Below are positions 8,653 through 16,558 of a DNA stretch of 45,170 bases, in pieces. The number at the start of each line of letters is the position of its first letter. Positions within the stretch are counted from its first letter, which is position 1. Below the pieces are notes generated by a model. That model saw only the letters and a list, made by a program, of their open reading frames with translations, made no database searches and was not told where the DNA came from. The translations under genes and the position numbers were made by a program. Source of the stretch: Oscillospiraceae bacterium (GTDB lineage: Bacteria; Bacillota; Clostridia; Oscillospirales; Acutalibacteraceae); assembly GCA_015065965.1 (NCBI GenBank), contig SVPH01000022.1, positions 1 to 45,170 of the forward strand, read 5' to 3'.

Positions 8653-8685
8653 ACGGCGGAGAGCATTGCTCCCCGCCGTCTTTTT
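8653..8685. terminator. Shared hairpin terminator between secreted-protein gene and spo0A
   Basis: A 12-bp stem with one wobble (ACGGCGGAGAGC / GCTCCCCGCCGT, loop ATT) lies between two convergent genes. A TCTTTTT tract follows on the + strand and overlaps the spo0A stop codon. On the - strand the hairpin is followed by TTTATGTTAT, so it may serve both directions, more strongly on +. Confidence 0.8.
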
Positions 8686-9445
8686 ATACCGTTTTCATTC
8701 GCAGTTTGAGATTATCGCTTATCATTGCTATAAACTCACTGTTTGTGGGTTTGCCTCTTTCGTTCTGAATCGTATAGCCGAAATACGAACTAAGAACATC
8801 AACATCGCCTCTGTCCCATGCAACTTCAATTGCGTGTCTGATTGCTCGCTCAACCCTTGACGGAGTTGTCTTAAAGGTTTTTGCAACCGTAGGATAAAGG
8901 ATCTTTGTTACCGAACTTATCATTTCACTGTTGTTAACTGAAAGGATTATCGCTTCCCTGAGATACTGATAACCCCTTATATGCGCAGGAACACCTATCT
9001 GGTGCATAATCTGCGAAACTACAACTTCCAAATCCTTTATGCCGCTATGACCTACATTTGAATTGTGGATATCAGTAAATTGAATAATGCGCTCTGCCAA
9101 CATTGAGGGATCATAAGGTTTAAGGAAATAATAATCTGCTCCGTTGCTGAGAACTTCACTTTCAAACCGCTGATTATCAGTGCTTGAAAGCACCATAACA
9201 ATAGGTCGTTTTTCCAAATGCATTTTGTCAATTTCTCTGAGAACACCGAGCGCATCGAGTCGCGGCATAAAGCCATCCATCAAAAGAACATCAGGCACAT
9301 CGCCGTCTTTTAATTTTTCAACAATTCTTCCGCCGTCTTTAATTACGGTTGAAACTTCAAACCCATTAGATCGCAGCACGCCTGCGAGTTCATGCGAAGT
9401 TTCACTTCCGTCCTCAGTTATCATTGCTTTCAACATTTTTCTCAT
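8684..9445 (-). CDS. spo0A: Sporulation master response regulator Spo0A
   Basis: A 253-residue response regulator that, once phosphorylated, switches on sporulation and represses growth-phase genes. The receiver domain (about residues 5-125) has the acidic pocket E11-D12, phosphoacceptor D57 (LLMDGFMP), S87/S88 and K109 (YFLKPYD). After a linker, the effector domain (about 140-253) carries the family hallmarks IGVPAHIRGYQYLREAI, YPTVAKTFKTTPSRVERAIR and HAIEVAW. The ATG has CGGAGGT upstream. The gene follows spoIVB, the standard Clostridia/Bacilli order, with a sigma-A-like promoter and a perfect 0A box in between, pointing to autoregulation. Nothing essential is missing. Confidence 0.98.
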   Translation of the reverse strand: MRKMLKAMITEDGSETSHELAGVLRSNGFEVSTVIKDGGRIVEKLKDGDVPDVLLMDGFMPRLDALGVLREIDKMHLEKRPIVMVLSSTDNQRFESEVLSNGADYYFLKPYDPSMLAERIIQFTDIHNSNVGHSGIKDLEVVVSQIMHQIGVPAHIRGYQYLREAIILSVNNSEMISSVTKILYPTVAKTFKTTPSRVERAIRHAIEVAWDRGDVDVLSSYFGYTIQNERGKPTNSEFIAMISDNLKLRMKTV

Positions 9446-9477
9446 GGTTTTACCTCCGCTTGATTTACTTCACGAAG

Positions 9478-9506
9478 ATATTACCATATTTTCCCAATTC
9501 TGTCAA
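9478..9506 (-). promoter_or_regulatory. Sigma-A-type promoter of spo0A
   Basis: On the - strand a perfect TTGACA (9506-9501) and TAATAT (9483-9478) are exactly 17 nt apart, about 33 nt before the spo0A ATG. TGTCAGAA and TGACAGAA just upstream and across the -35 resemble loose 0A boxes. Confidence 0.8.
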
Positions 9507-9546
9507 TGAGTTTCTGACATTTTTTGGTAATTTCTTTTCTCTCTAA

Positions 9547-9553
9547 TTCGACA
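9547..9553 (-). promoter_or_regulatory. Perfect Spo0A-binding site (0A box)
   Basis: The - strand reads TGTCGAA, the exact consensus 0A box, about 40 nt upstream of the spo0A -35 element and 4 nt past the spoIVB stop. Its placement fits feedback control of spo0A by its own product. Confidence 0.7.
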
Positions 9554-9557
9554 GATT

Positions 9558-10775
9558 TTAAGAGGCAAGCGGAATTTCGGCATTAGTCAGAGAATCCATG
9601 GTTTCAATCATCCGCTGTGCAAAAACCGCATACCCTTGCTGAGGTTCGGAGATGAACACATGGGTAACAGCACCTATCAGCATTGAATTCTGAATTATAG
9701 GGCTGCCGCTCATGCCCTGAACTATACCGCCTGTTTTTTCAAGCAACTCGGGATCGGTCACCTTTATTATCATATTTCTGGCAGATAAATCCGAGGAGGG
9801 ATAAATCTTTACAATTTCAATATCATAATATTGAGGGCCTCTGTCATCAATTGTTGTTATCATCTGAGCCGCTCCGAGTTTTATTTCGCTTTCAAGAGCG
9901 ACCGGAACCGTTTTTTTGCCCGAAGGCTGCAAGAGTTCACCGTAAACCCCCATATCGTGATTCACACGAAGGCTTCCGATGACCGATTCCGAAAACACTC
10001 CGCAAAGTTCACCCGGATTACCTGCGCTGCTTTTATAGAAGCCGTTAACTTTTGCTCTGACAGCCTCACCGTTATTAAGCGGCATTATCTTACCAGTATC
10101 AACATCACAAACGCCATGCCCAAGCCCTGCAAACATTCCGGCATTATCATCATAAAACGTGACCGTGCCTATGCCTGCCGAACTGTCTCTTACCCATATT
10201 CCTGCTTTGTATCCGCCATTAACGGAAAATGCAGGTTTAAGATTAAGAGCCAAAGTTTCACCGTTTCTCTCAACTTTCAAATTCAGTCCTTTACCTTCAG
10301 ATTGCTCCACCGCATCGGTTAACTGCTGAGAGTTTAGAACCGGTTTGTTGTTGATATGAGTAATTATATCGCCACATTTCAGCCCTGCCTCCAGAGCAGG
10401 GTCAACAGAGCCGTTCGGAGTTGTTACCGAATCAATGCTAACTACTATGACTCCTTTGGTATACAGTTTTATACCGAAAACATCTCCGCTCGGCACAACA
10501 TACCTGCGTTTTGTTTTGTTAACGGTTATATCCTTAACAGGAAATATTTTGAGCGCGGTTATCTGAGAATTATACTCCTTTTTCAATTTTCCCGACAAAG
10601 CAGGCTGCACTTTTTCATCTTCTTTAACAGAAAAAAACAAACCTAAATCAACACCGTCATTTTCAATTACACTTATTTCATCAGGCAAATTAGAAACACC
10701 AAACGCTACCGTTGAGTAAATCAAAACGCATAGAATACACGCCGTTGCTGCCATAACTTTAAAAAAACGCTTCAT
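9558..10775 (-). CDS. spoIVB: SpoIVB serine peptidase (sporulation checkpoint)
   Basis: SpoIVB is a secreted, self-cleaving serine peptidase made in the forespore; it signals to the mother cell to activate pro-sigma-K processing. The 405-residue product has an N-terminal membrane/signal segment (about residues 7-25), a PDZ domain (about 105-180, with DPALEAGLKCGDIITHINNK) and a C-terminal S55-family peptidase domain. Catalytic candidates are H220 (GLGHGVCD), D341 (KVTDPELL) and S356 in GMSGSPI. The ending SGSPIIQ...IGAVTHVF is characteristic of the family. GGAGGTG lies 5-6 nt before the ATG. It is followed by spo0A as in most endospore formers; the usual upstream recN is replaced here by a divergent copper operon. 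I could not identify a convincing sigma-F/G promoter. Confidence 0.95.
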   Translation of the reverse strand: MKRFFKVMAATACILCVLIYSTVAFGVSNLPDEISVIENDGVDLGLFFSVKEDEKVQPALSGKLKKEYNSQITALKIFPVKDITVNKTKRRYVVPSGDVFGIKLYTKGVIVVSIDSVTTPNGSVDPALEAGLKCGDIITHINNKPVLNSQQLTDAVEQSEGKGLNLKVERNGETLALNLKPAFSVNGGYKAGIWVRDSSAGIGTVTFYDDNAGMFAGLGHGVCDVDTGKIMPLNNGEAVRAKVNGFYKSSAGNPGELCGVFSESVIGSLRVNHDMGVYGELLQPSGKKTVPVALESEIKLGAAQMITTIDDRGPQYYDIEIVKIYPSSDLSARNMIIKVTDPELLEKTGGIVQGMSGSPIIQNSMLIGAVTHVFISEPQQGYAVFAQRMIETMDSLTNAEIPLAS

Positions 10776-10944
10776 TCTTCACCTCCGTGTTTATACTTGC
10801 TCCGCCGTTGCGAAGCACTAATAATTTGCTCAACATCAGCAGCATTAAACCGCGGATAATTCCGCCGTAATTATTTTTCTTCTTTTCAAATTTTTTGATT
10901 GCTTAAATTACCATAAAATCGGACAAAATGACGAAAAAAAATTA

Positions 10945-10973
10945 GTGACAAATTAGAAATAATATGATATAAT
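10945..10973 (+). promoter_or_regulatory. Promoter with perfect -10 and no gene behind it
   Basis: GTGACA at 10945-10950 and a perfect TATAAT at 10968-10973 are spaced by 17 nt. No start codon with a ribosome binding site follows before the strong hairpin at 11029-11072, so the promoter seems to serve a short non-coding transcript. Confidence 0.65.
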
Positions 10974-10979
10974 ACATTT

Positions 10980-11073
10980 ACAATTTATTATTTACTTTAA
11001 CAACCAGCATTAATTCGGATATAAAGCCAAAGACAAAGAACTCTTCTGCCAAATGAAGGGTTCTTTGTCTTTT
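10980..11073 (+). ncRNA. Candidate small RNA ending in an 18-bp terminator hairpin
   Basis: The segment runs from about 7 nt after a TATAAT box to a hairpin with an 18-bp stem (one wobble; 11029-11046 with 11055-11072, arms AAAGACAAAGAACTCTTC and GAAGGGTTCTTTGTCTTT) and an 8-nt loop. The predicted transcript is about 90-95 nt: an unstructured A/U-rich 5' half, then the hairpin. The 3' tail after the stem is weak in T (TTTAT), so termination efficiency is uncertain. It matches no riboswitch or small RNA I recognise. The spoIVB-csoR gap of 356 bases otherwise holds only the csoR promoter/operator. Confidence 0.45.
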
Positions 11074-11076
11074 ATA

Positions 11077-11105
11077 TTGACATATACCCCTAAGGGGTAT
11101 ATAAT
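11077..11105 (+). promoter_or_regulatory. csoR-copA promoter with embedded CsoR operator
   Basis: A perfect TTGACA (11077-11082) and a perfect TATAAT (11100-11105) are 17 nt apart. The spacer is almost wholly a palindrome, ATATACCCC-TAA-GGGGTATAT at 11082-11102, matching the G/C-tract dyad bound by CsoR-type repressors. Bound CsoR would block both promoter elements; Cu(I) would release it. Confidence 0.9.
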
Positions 11106-11131
11106 AAGTCTAAAGGAAGTGAGATTATATT

Positions 11132-11431
11132 ATGGAAAAGGAATGTGCATGCTGCAAAACAAAGAAGCGTTCCGAAGAAGAATATAAAAGCCTTATTCAC
11201 AGACTCAATAGAATTGAAGGTCAGATTCGCGGAATAAAAGGTATGCTGGAAAGAGACGCATACTGCCCTGATATTCTTATTCAGTCATCGGCAGTCACGA
11301 GCGCAATGAATGCGTTCAACAAGGAATTGCTTTCAAATCATATAAAAACCTGCGTTGCCAATGATATACGCGATGGCAAGGACGAAATAATCGACGAACT
11401 TCTCTTAACTTTACAAAAACTGATGAAGTAG
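11132..11431 (+). CDS. csoR: Copper-sensing transcriptional repressor CsoR
   Basis: A 99-residue all-helical repressor of the CsoR/RcnR family. The Cu(I) ligand set is C45 (AYCPDILIQ), H70 and C74 (SNHIKTCV), as in Mycobacterium and Bacillus CsoR (Cys-His-Cys). The N-terminal helix carries RLNRIEGQIRGIKGM, the conserved DNA-contact region. Three additional Cys occur in the extreme N-terminus (CACC at 5-8), a short extension seen in some family members that could bind metal. The ATG is preceded by a weak GGAAGTGAG. It lies behind a promoter containing its own operator and 8 nt before copA, so it autoregulates a two-gene copper efflux operon. Confidence 0.95.
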   Translation: MEKECACCKTKKRSEEEYKSLIHRLNRIEGQIRGIKGMLERDAYCPDILIQSSAVTSAMNAFNKELLSNHIKTCVANDIRDGKDEIIDELLLTLQKLMK

Positions 11432-11439
11432 GTGATTAA

Positions 11440-13938
11440 ATGGAACAATATAATGTTAGCGGAATGAGTTGTGCCGCCTGCAGTGCAAGGGTTGAAAAAG
11501 CAGTTTCAAAGGTTAACGGCGTAACCTCTTGCTCAGTCAGTCTGCTGACAAATTCAATGGGCGTTGAAGGCACCGCATCTGAGTCAGAAATAATTGCCGC
11601 TGTTGAAAGTGCAGGCTACGGCGCATCAAAAAAATCAGGCAAAACAGAAACTCAAAAATCTGAAACTCATGATGCTCTTAAAGATAAAGAAACTCCGGTT
11701 TTAAAGAAAAGGCTTTTTGCATCCCTCGGATTTTTGATAATATTAATGTATATTTCCATGGGACACAACATGTGGAACTTTCCGCTGCCGCAAATTTTGG
11801 CATCGAACCACATTGCAATCGGCATGCTGCAAATGATTCTTGCCGCAATCATAATGATAATAAATCAAAAATTTTTTATCAGCGGCTTTAAAAGCGTAAT
11901 TCACGGTGCACCGAATATGGATACACTGGTTGCACTCGGCTCCGGTGCATCTTTTCTGTGGAGCGTATACATTCTTTTTGAAATGACTGCTGCTCAGTCT
12001 GCAAACAACACCGAAGCCGTTATGCAATACATGCATCAATTCTATTTTGAATCGGCAGCCATGATTTTAACGCTTATCACGGTTGGTAAAATGCTGGAAG
12101 CACGCTCAAAAGGCAAAACCACGGACGCACTCAAAGGGCTGATGAAACTTGCTCCGAAAACCGCAACGGTAATTAAAGACGGCAAAGAAGTATCTGTATC
12201 CGTATCTCAAGTTACAAAAGGCAGCGTGTTTGTTGTAAGACCCGGCGAAAGCATTCCTGTTGACGGTGTTGTTATTGATGGCATCAGTGCTGTTGATGAA
12301 TCTGCACTTACGGGCGAAAGCATTCCTGTTGATAAGACTGTCGGGGATTCGGTTTCCGCCGCAACAATAAACCAATCAGGATTCATAAAATGCGAAGCAA
12401 CAAGAGTCGGTGAAGATACCGCTCTTTCGCAAATCATAAAAATGGTCAGCGATGCTGCAGCAACAAAAGCACCCATAGCAAAAGCAGCGGATAAAGTTGC
12501 AGGAGTTTTTGTGCCAACAGTTATTTCGATTGCAATTATAACGATAATCGGCTGGCTTATTGCAGATAAAACATTCGGATTTGCCCTTGCAAGAGGAATA
12601 TCGGTTCTTGTTATCAGTTGCCCTTGCGCGCTCGGACTAGCAACACCCGTAGCAATTATGGTAGGAAGCGGTATGGGTGCAAAAAACGGGATTCTTTTCA
12701 AAACCGCATCATCGCTTGAAACTGCAGGCAAAGTCAGCGTGGTTGCACTTGATAAAACAGGAACAATTACGAACGGCACACCGAAAGTCACGGATATAGT
12801 TGCAATTGATGTAACCGAAAGCGAACTTCTAAAAGCCGCATTTTCACTTGAAAAGAAAAGTGAACATCCGCTTGCAAAAGCCATCACAGAGAAAGCCGAA
12901 GAACTCAAAATTCCGTTTGATAATGTAGAAAATTTCAAAAGCCTTACGGGCAACGGACTTATTGCAAAACTCGGAGAAAGCACCCTGATCGGCGGAAGTC
13001 TTAAATATATTGACAGCAAATTGCATCTTTCGGAAACCGTAAAAGAAAAAGCAACCTCGCTTGCCGAAGAAGGTAAAACACCCTTGCTTTTTGCCAAAGA
13101 CGGCAAAGTACTCGGCATAATTGCAGTTGCTGATACAATAAAGAAAGAAAGTCCCGAAGCAATAAAGCAACTGAAAAACATGGGAATAAAAGTTGTAATG
13201 CTTACGGGTGACAATGAAAAAACAGCCAATGCAATCGGCAAAATCGCAGGAGTCGATGAAGTTATCGCCGGAGTCCTGCCTGACGGAAAAGAAACTGTTA
13301 TACGCAGACTGATGAAACAAGGCAAAGTTGCGATGGTCGGCGACGGAATCAACGATGCTCCCGCACTGACAAGAGCCGATATCGGCATAGCCATCGGAGC
13401 AGGAACGGATATTGCCATTGATGCGGCAGATATTGTTCTGATGAAAAGCCGCCTGAGCGATGTACCTGCCGCAATCCGCCTGAGCAGAGCAACTCTGCGC
13501 AACATTCATCAAAACCTGTTTTGGGCGTTTATGTATAATACTCTCGGCATTCCTCTTGCCGCAGGTTTATTTATACCTGTTCTGGGCTGGGAACTCAGCC
13601 CGATGTTCGGCGCAGCGGCAATGAGCCTTTCAAGTTTTTGCGTTGTATCAAATGCATTAAGACTTAATTTGTTTAAAATTCACAGCAGTAAAAAAGATAA
13701 GAAAATCAAAACAAAGGAGATAAAAACTATGGAAAAAACAATGAAAATTGAAGGCATGATGTGCGGTCACTGCGAAGCAAGGGTAAAGAAAACTCTTGAA
13801 GGAATAGACGGTGTTGATTTTGCTGATGTAAACCACGAAACCGATACTGCAGTAGTAACTCTCACTGCCGAAATCTCAAATGATGTTCTCAAAAACGCAG
13901 TTGAAGAACAGGGTTATACAGTTATTGAAATTAAATAA
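11440..13938 (+). CDS. copA: Cu(I)-exporting P1B-type ATPase fused to a C-terminal CopZ-like domain
   Basis: An 832-residue copper-exporting ATPase in the plasma membrane. In order: an N-terminal heavy-metal-associated (HMA) domain with C11-x2-C14 (GMSCAACS); membrane helices; actuator loop TGES at 291-294; the ion-binding CPC at 394-396; phosphorylation motif DKTGT at 438-442; HP (SEHPLAKA) at 476-477; GDGIND at 634-639; and the last two helices. A typical CopA would end near residue 745-755 (NALRLNLFK). Here the frame continues through a Lys-rich linker into a second HMA domain with C775-x2-C778 ([10 protein letters not shown]). That domain begins at an ATG preceded by an ideal ribosome binding site, so it looks like a once-separate copZ gene joined by loss of the copA stop. 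The start ATG has AGGTGA upstream, and csoR lies 8 nt before. Confidence 0.95.
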   Translation: MEQYNVSGMSCAACSARVEKAVSKVNGVTSCSVSLLTNSMGVEGTASESEIIAAVESAGYGASKKSGKTETQKSETHDALKDKETPVLKKRLFASLGFLIILMYISMGHNMWNFPLPQILASNHIAIGMLQMILAAIIMIINQKFFISGFKSVIHGAPNMDTLVALGSGASFLWSVYILFEMTAAQSANNTEAVMQYMHQFYFESAAMILTLITVGKMLEARSKGKTTDALKGLMKLAPKTATVIKDGKEVSVSVSQVTKGSVFVVRPGESIPVDGVVIDGISAVDESALTGESIPVDKTVGDSVSAATINQSGFIKCEATRVGEDTALSQIIKMVSDAAATKAPIAKAADKVAGVFVPTVISIAIITIIGWLIADKTFGFALARGISVLVISCPCALGLATPVAIMVGSGMGAKNGILFKTASSLETAGKVSVVALDKTGTITNGTPKVTDIVAIDVTESELLKAAFSLEKKSEHPLAKAITEKAEELKIPFDNVENFKSLTGNGLIAKLGESTLIGGSLKYIDSKLHLSETVKEKATSLAEEGKTPLLFAKDGKVLGIIAVADTIKKESPEAIKQLKNMGIKVVMLTGDNEKTANAIGKIAGVDEVIAGVLPDGKETVIRRLMKQGKVAMVGDGINDAPALTRADIGIAIGAGTDIAIDAADIVLMKSRLSDVPAAIRLSRATLRNIHQNLFWAFMYNTLGIPLAAGLFIPVLGWELSPMFGAAAMSLSSFCVVSNALRLNLFKIHSSKKDKKIKTKEIKTMEKTMKIEGMMCGHCEARVKKTLEGIDGVDFADVNHETDTAVVTLTAEISNDVLKNAVEEQGYTVIEIK
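13729..13938 (+). CDS. copZ: Probable internally initiated CopZ-like copper chaperone
   Basis: Within the copA frame an AAAGGAGA sequence (13713-13720) is followed after 8 nt by the ATG at 13729. Initiation here would give a 69-residue soluble HMA domain ([20 protein letters not shown]...) with C12-x2-C15, the size and pattern of CopZ/Atx1 chaperones that deliver Cu(I) to CopA and CsoR. The ribosome binding site sits in the linker codons Lys-Glu-Ile, as expected if copA and copZ were adjacent genes whose intervening stop was lost. Both a fused CopA-CopZ and a free CopZ could be made from one mRNA. Seen: the site, start and frame. Inferred: that it is used. Confidence 0.6.
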   Translation: MEKTMKIEGMMCGHCEARVKKTLEGIDGVDFADVNHETDTAVVTLTAEISNDVLKNAVEEQGYTVIEIK

Positions 13939-13940
13939 AA

Positions 13941-13976
13941 AGCAAAAAGCGGTGTCACACGACACCGCTTTTTGCT
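13941..13976. terminator. Bidirectional hairpin terminator shared by copA and glycerate kinase
   Basis: A perfect 16-bp stem (AGCAAAAAGCGGTGTC / GACACCGCTTTTTGCT, loop ACAC) starts 2 nt after the copA stop. The A- and T-runs inside the stem serve either direction. The last codons of the convergent glycerate kinase gene (...AASGVV-type tail, stop at 13955) are encoded within the hairpin itself. Confidence 0.9.
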
Positions 13977-15067
13977 GCTTTCAAGGCTATATTATATAAA
14001 TCTTCTTTGCATGTTCGCTTGACTTCTTCAAATGATTTTTCAATTTCACAAGCAAAATAAACTTCTGAAATGCACAGTTTTTTTATTTCTTCAGCACCAT
14101 TTCCTCTGCTGCCGCAAATTGTAATAACCTTTTTGTTAAGCCTTGCCGCTCTTTTAGCAACGCCTGAAATTACCTTACCGTTAACGCTCTGAAAATCAAG
14201 CCTGCCTTCACCTGTTATAATCAAATCGGCATCAGCGGCTTTTTTATCAAAATCAGCAGCGTCAAGAAGAATATCAATCCCCTTTTTCAGTTCGGCATTC
14301 AAAAATGCAACTGCGCCTGCACCCATTCCGCCTGCAGCACCTGCACCTTTAATACCGGCTGCTTCAATTGATAAATCATTCTTTATTATTTCTGCTGCGT
14401 GGCGAAGTCCGCTGTCAAGGCGTTCAACCATTGCCGTATCTGCACCTTTCTGCTGTGCAAAAATATATGCCGCTCCGTTTTTGCCGTAAAGCGGATTTTC
14501 AACATCGCAGGCAACCGTAACAGGAATATCAAATGTTTTTTCAGGTTTAACAATCTTTGCAACCTTTGTTAATGTCCCTCCGACCGGCACAAACGCATTG
14601 CAGTTTTCATCAAGGAACTTCCAACCGAGTGCAGCCGCCATTCCGAAACCGCAATCATTTGTTGCACTGCCGCCAAGACCAAGCAGGATTTTCTCCGCTC
14701 CGTTTGAAACAGCATCGTTTATAAGTTCTCCCACTCCGAATGTTGTTGACTTTTCGGGATTCTTATTTTTTCCTGCAAGCGGCAGACCTGCACAAGCCGC
14801 CATTTCAATAACTGCAGTTTTATCCGAAAGCATGAGGTATTCGGCAGATATCTTTTCCCCGAAAACTCCGCTTACAACAGCATTTTTGAGTTCACCGCCA
14901 AGGATTTCATGCATACAGGCACAAAGCCCCTCGCCGCCATCGGCAGCGGGGGACTTTACTATTTTTGCGTTGTTAATTGTTTCTGCAAATGCCTGCCCGA
15001 TAATATCGCAAACCTGCTGAGCAGTCAGCGTACCTTTAAAACTGTCGGGCGCAATGAGTATGTTCAT
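13955..15067 (-). CDS. Glycerate kinase (GlxK/GarK family)
   Basis: A 370-residue kinase phosphorylating D-glycerate, normally to 2-phosphoglycerate. The family start MNILIAPDSFKGTLTA is clear, followed by SPAADGGEG, LLGLGGSATNDCGFGMAAALG, GAGAAGGMGAG and LIITGEGRLDFQS. The frame extends upstream, but the ATG at 15067 gives the family N-terminus and lies 1 nt after the stop of the peptidase gene, so translation is probably by reinitiation; the ribosome binding site is poor. It is the last gene of the long - strand transcription unit. Its 3' end is folded into the shared terminator. The physiological substrate is inferred from the family only. Confidence 0.93.
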   Translation of the reverse strand: MNILIAPDSFKGTLTAQQVCDIIGQAFAETINNAKIVKSPAADGGEGLCACMHEILGGELKNAVVSGVFGEKISAEYLMLSDKTAVIEMAACAGLPLAGKNKNPEKSTTFGVGELINDAVSNGAEKILLGLGGSATNDCGFGMAAALGWKFLDENCNAFVPVGGTLTKVAKIVKPEKTFDIPVTVACDVENPLYGKNGAAYIFAQQKGADTAMVERLDSGLRHAAEIIKNDLSIEAAGIKGAGAAGGMGAGAVAFLNAELKKGIDILLDAADFDKKAADADLIITGEGRLDFQSVNGKVISGVAKRAARLNKKVITICGSRGNGAEEIKKLCISEVYFACEIEKSFEEVKRTCKEDLYNIALKAAKSGVV

Positions 15068-15068
15068 A

Positions 15069-16535
15069 TTATTCAGCCGAAGCCTTTCTGATATATCTTT
15101 TAAAGAATGCAACGCCCGAAGCCACGGTATCAACAGGAATTCTCTCATTTGTACCGTGAGTGCAGCGAAGAAGCGAAACACTTACCTTATAGGGTGCATA
15201 GCGATATATGTTTTCACAGATGGGTTCATAATAACATGCATCTGTGCCGCCCATAACAAGATACGGAGCAACTATGCTGTCCTTATTATCCTGCATACAG
15301 ATTTCTTCAATAATCTTGAAAGTTCTTGAATCTGTAGGCGAGAATTTTGATGCTTCTTTTGCCTTGAGCACCTTAACTTCAATATCCTTATTTCTGCAAA
15401 CTTTACGGATATGATTTTCAACATCTTTAACTGTTGTGCCGGGCATCTGCCTGAAATTAACCGTAACAGTTGATTTCTGAGGAAGAACATTTGCTGCAGG
15501 GCTGCCCTGAGCCATTGTAACAGCGGTTGTTGTTCTAATAAGACAAGCAGCAAAAGGAATTTTCTTCATAATAAACTTAAGCAGCGGGTGGAAAAGTTTA
15601 AGGTTGCACATAATAAGTCTTGCAGGATATGTGCAGTTTCTGCCGATATTTGAGAAAAGTTCCTTAACAAAAGGAAGAAGTTCTGCTTTGAACTGATTGT
15701 TTTCAAGATCCTTGATAACATTTGCAAGTTTTCCAAGACCTGAATGAACGGGAGGCTGCGAAGAATGGCCGCCCTTTGCATTAACTGTGATTTCAAAATC
15801 GGTATAACCTTTTTCTGCTACGCCGATACCGACAAGTTCTTTGTTATTAAGAATACCTTTAACATTAACCGGAATGATTGCACCGCCTTCATCAAGAACG
15901 CTGTCAAGATGAATTCCTCTTTCTTTGAGAGTAAGCATTATATTCTTTGCGCCGCCGCTTTCAGATGCAACAACTTCTTCATCCTGACCGAAGAGAAGAT
16001 AAACATCTCTTTCGGGCTGAAAACCTTCTTCAAGGAGAGTTTCAACTGCATCCATAACAGCAACAAGGTGGTTTTTCATATCAAGAGCGCCTCTGCCCCA
16101 AATGAACTCACCGTCATTATAACCGCTGAACGGCGCATAAGTCCAATCCTGCTCTGTTCCTTCCGAAATGGGAACAACATCTTGATGAGCAAGCAAAGCG
16201 ATAGGTTCAAGGTCATCCCTCGTACCTTTCCAACGGAAGATAAGGCTTGCTTCCTGAACAACCTCTTTTGTAAGATTTTTGTGAACAAGAGGATAGGCTT
16301 CTTCCAAAAATTTATGGAACTTTTCAAACTGGCCGAAATCAACCTTTGACTTGTCCGGATAACTGATTGTAGGGATTGAGATTGCTTTTGAAAGGTTTGC
16401 CTGCGCTTTCTTTGCGTCAACCTTTTCCTCAGTTGGTGTTCCGTAATCTTTTTTCTTCGGAACAAAAAATGCTGCTTTGATTGCCGTAATAACTATAGCC
16501 AGAGCAATAACGGCAAGAATAATATAAGGCCACAT
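15069..16535 (-). CDS. Membrane-anchored M20-family peptidase (PM20D1-like)
   Basis: A 488-residue metallohydrolase of the M20 family, closest in pattern to the long-form carboxypeptidase S / PM20D1 group that cleaves or forms N-acyl amino acids and dipeptides. An N-terminal hydrophobic segment (residues 3-25) would anchor it, with the catalytic domain most likely outside. Zinc-site motifs are present: LLAHQDVVP (His and Asp), GRGALDMKN (bridging Asp), GQDEEV (catalytic Glu and ligand), VLDEGGA, and a late His (LRCTHGTNE). The dimerisation lid region (KGGHSSQPP) is intact. AAAGGATG precedes the ATG. It sits 1 nt before glycerate kinase and 23 nt after the zinc-ribbon gene. Localisation and substrate are inference. 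Confidence 0.88.
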   Translation of the reverse strand: MWPYIILAVIALAIVITAIKAAFFVPKKKDYGTPTEEKVDAKKAQANLSKAISIPTISYPDKSKVDFGQFEKFHKFLEEAYPLVHKNLTKEVVQEASLIFRWKGTRDDLEPIALLAHQDVVPISEGTEQDWTYAPFSGYNDGEFIWGRGALDMKNHLVAVMDAVETLLEEGFQPERDVYLLFGQDEEVVASESGGAKNIMLTLKERGIHLDSVLDEGGAIIPVNVKGILNNKELVGIGVAEKGYTDFEITVNAKGGHSSQPPVHSGLGKLANVIKDLENNQFKAELLPFVKELFSNIGRNCTYPARLIMCNLKLFHPLLKFIMKKIPFAACLIRTTTAVTMAQGSPAANVLPQKSTVTVNFRQMPGTTVKDVENHIRKVCRNKDIEVKVLKAKEASKFSPTDSRTFKIIEEICMQDNKDSIVAPYLVMGGTDACYYEPICENIYRYAPYKVSVSLLRCTHGTNERIPVDTVASGVAFFKRYIRKASAE

Positions 16536-16558
16536 ATTTTTTCATCCTTTCTGTGTTA

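Noticed and set aside
10776-10930. A sigma-F/sigma-G promoter upstream of spoIVB
   Set aside because: Expected from the family, but no pair of elements with acceptable spacing was found on the - strand, so none is annotated.
12207-13505. A 432-codon open frame antisense to copA
   Set aside because: It has no ribosome binding site and a Ser/Ala/Ile-rich composition expected from reading the opposite strand of a well-conserved ATPase gene. All copA motifs are on the other strand.
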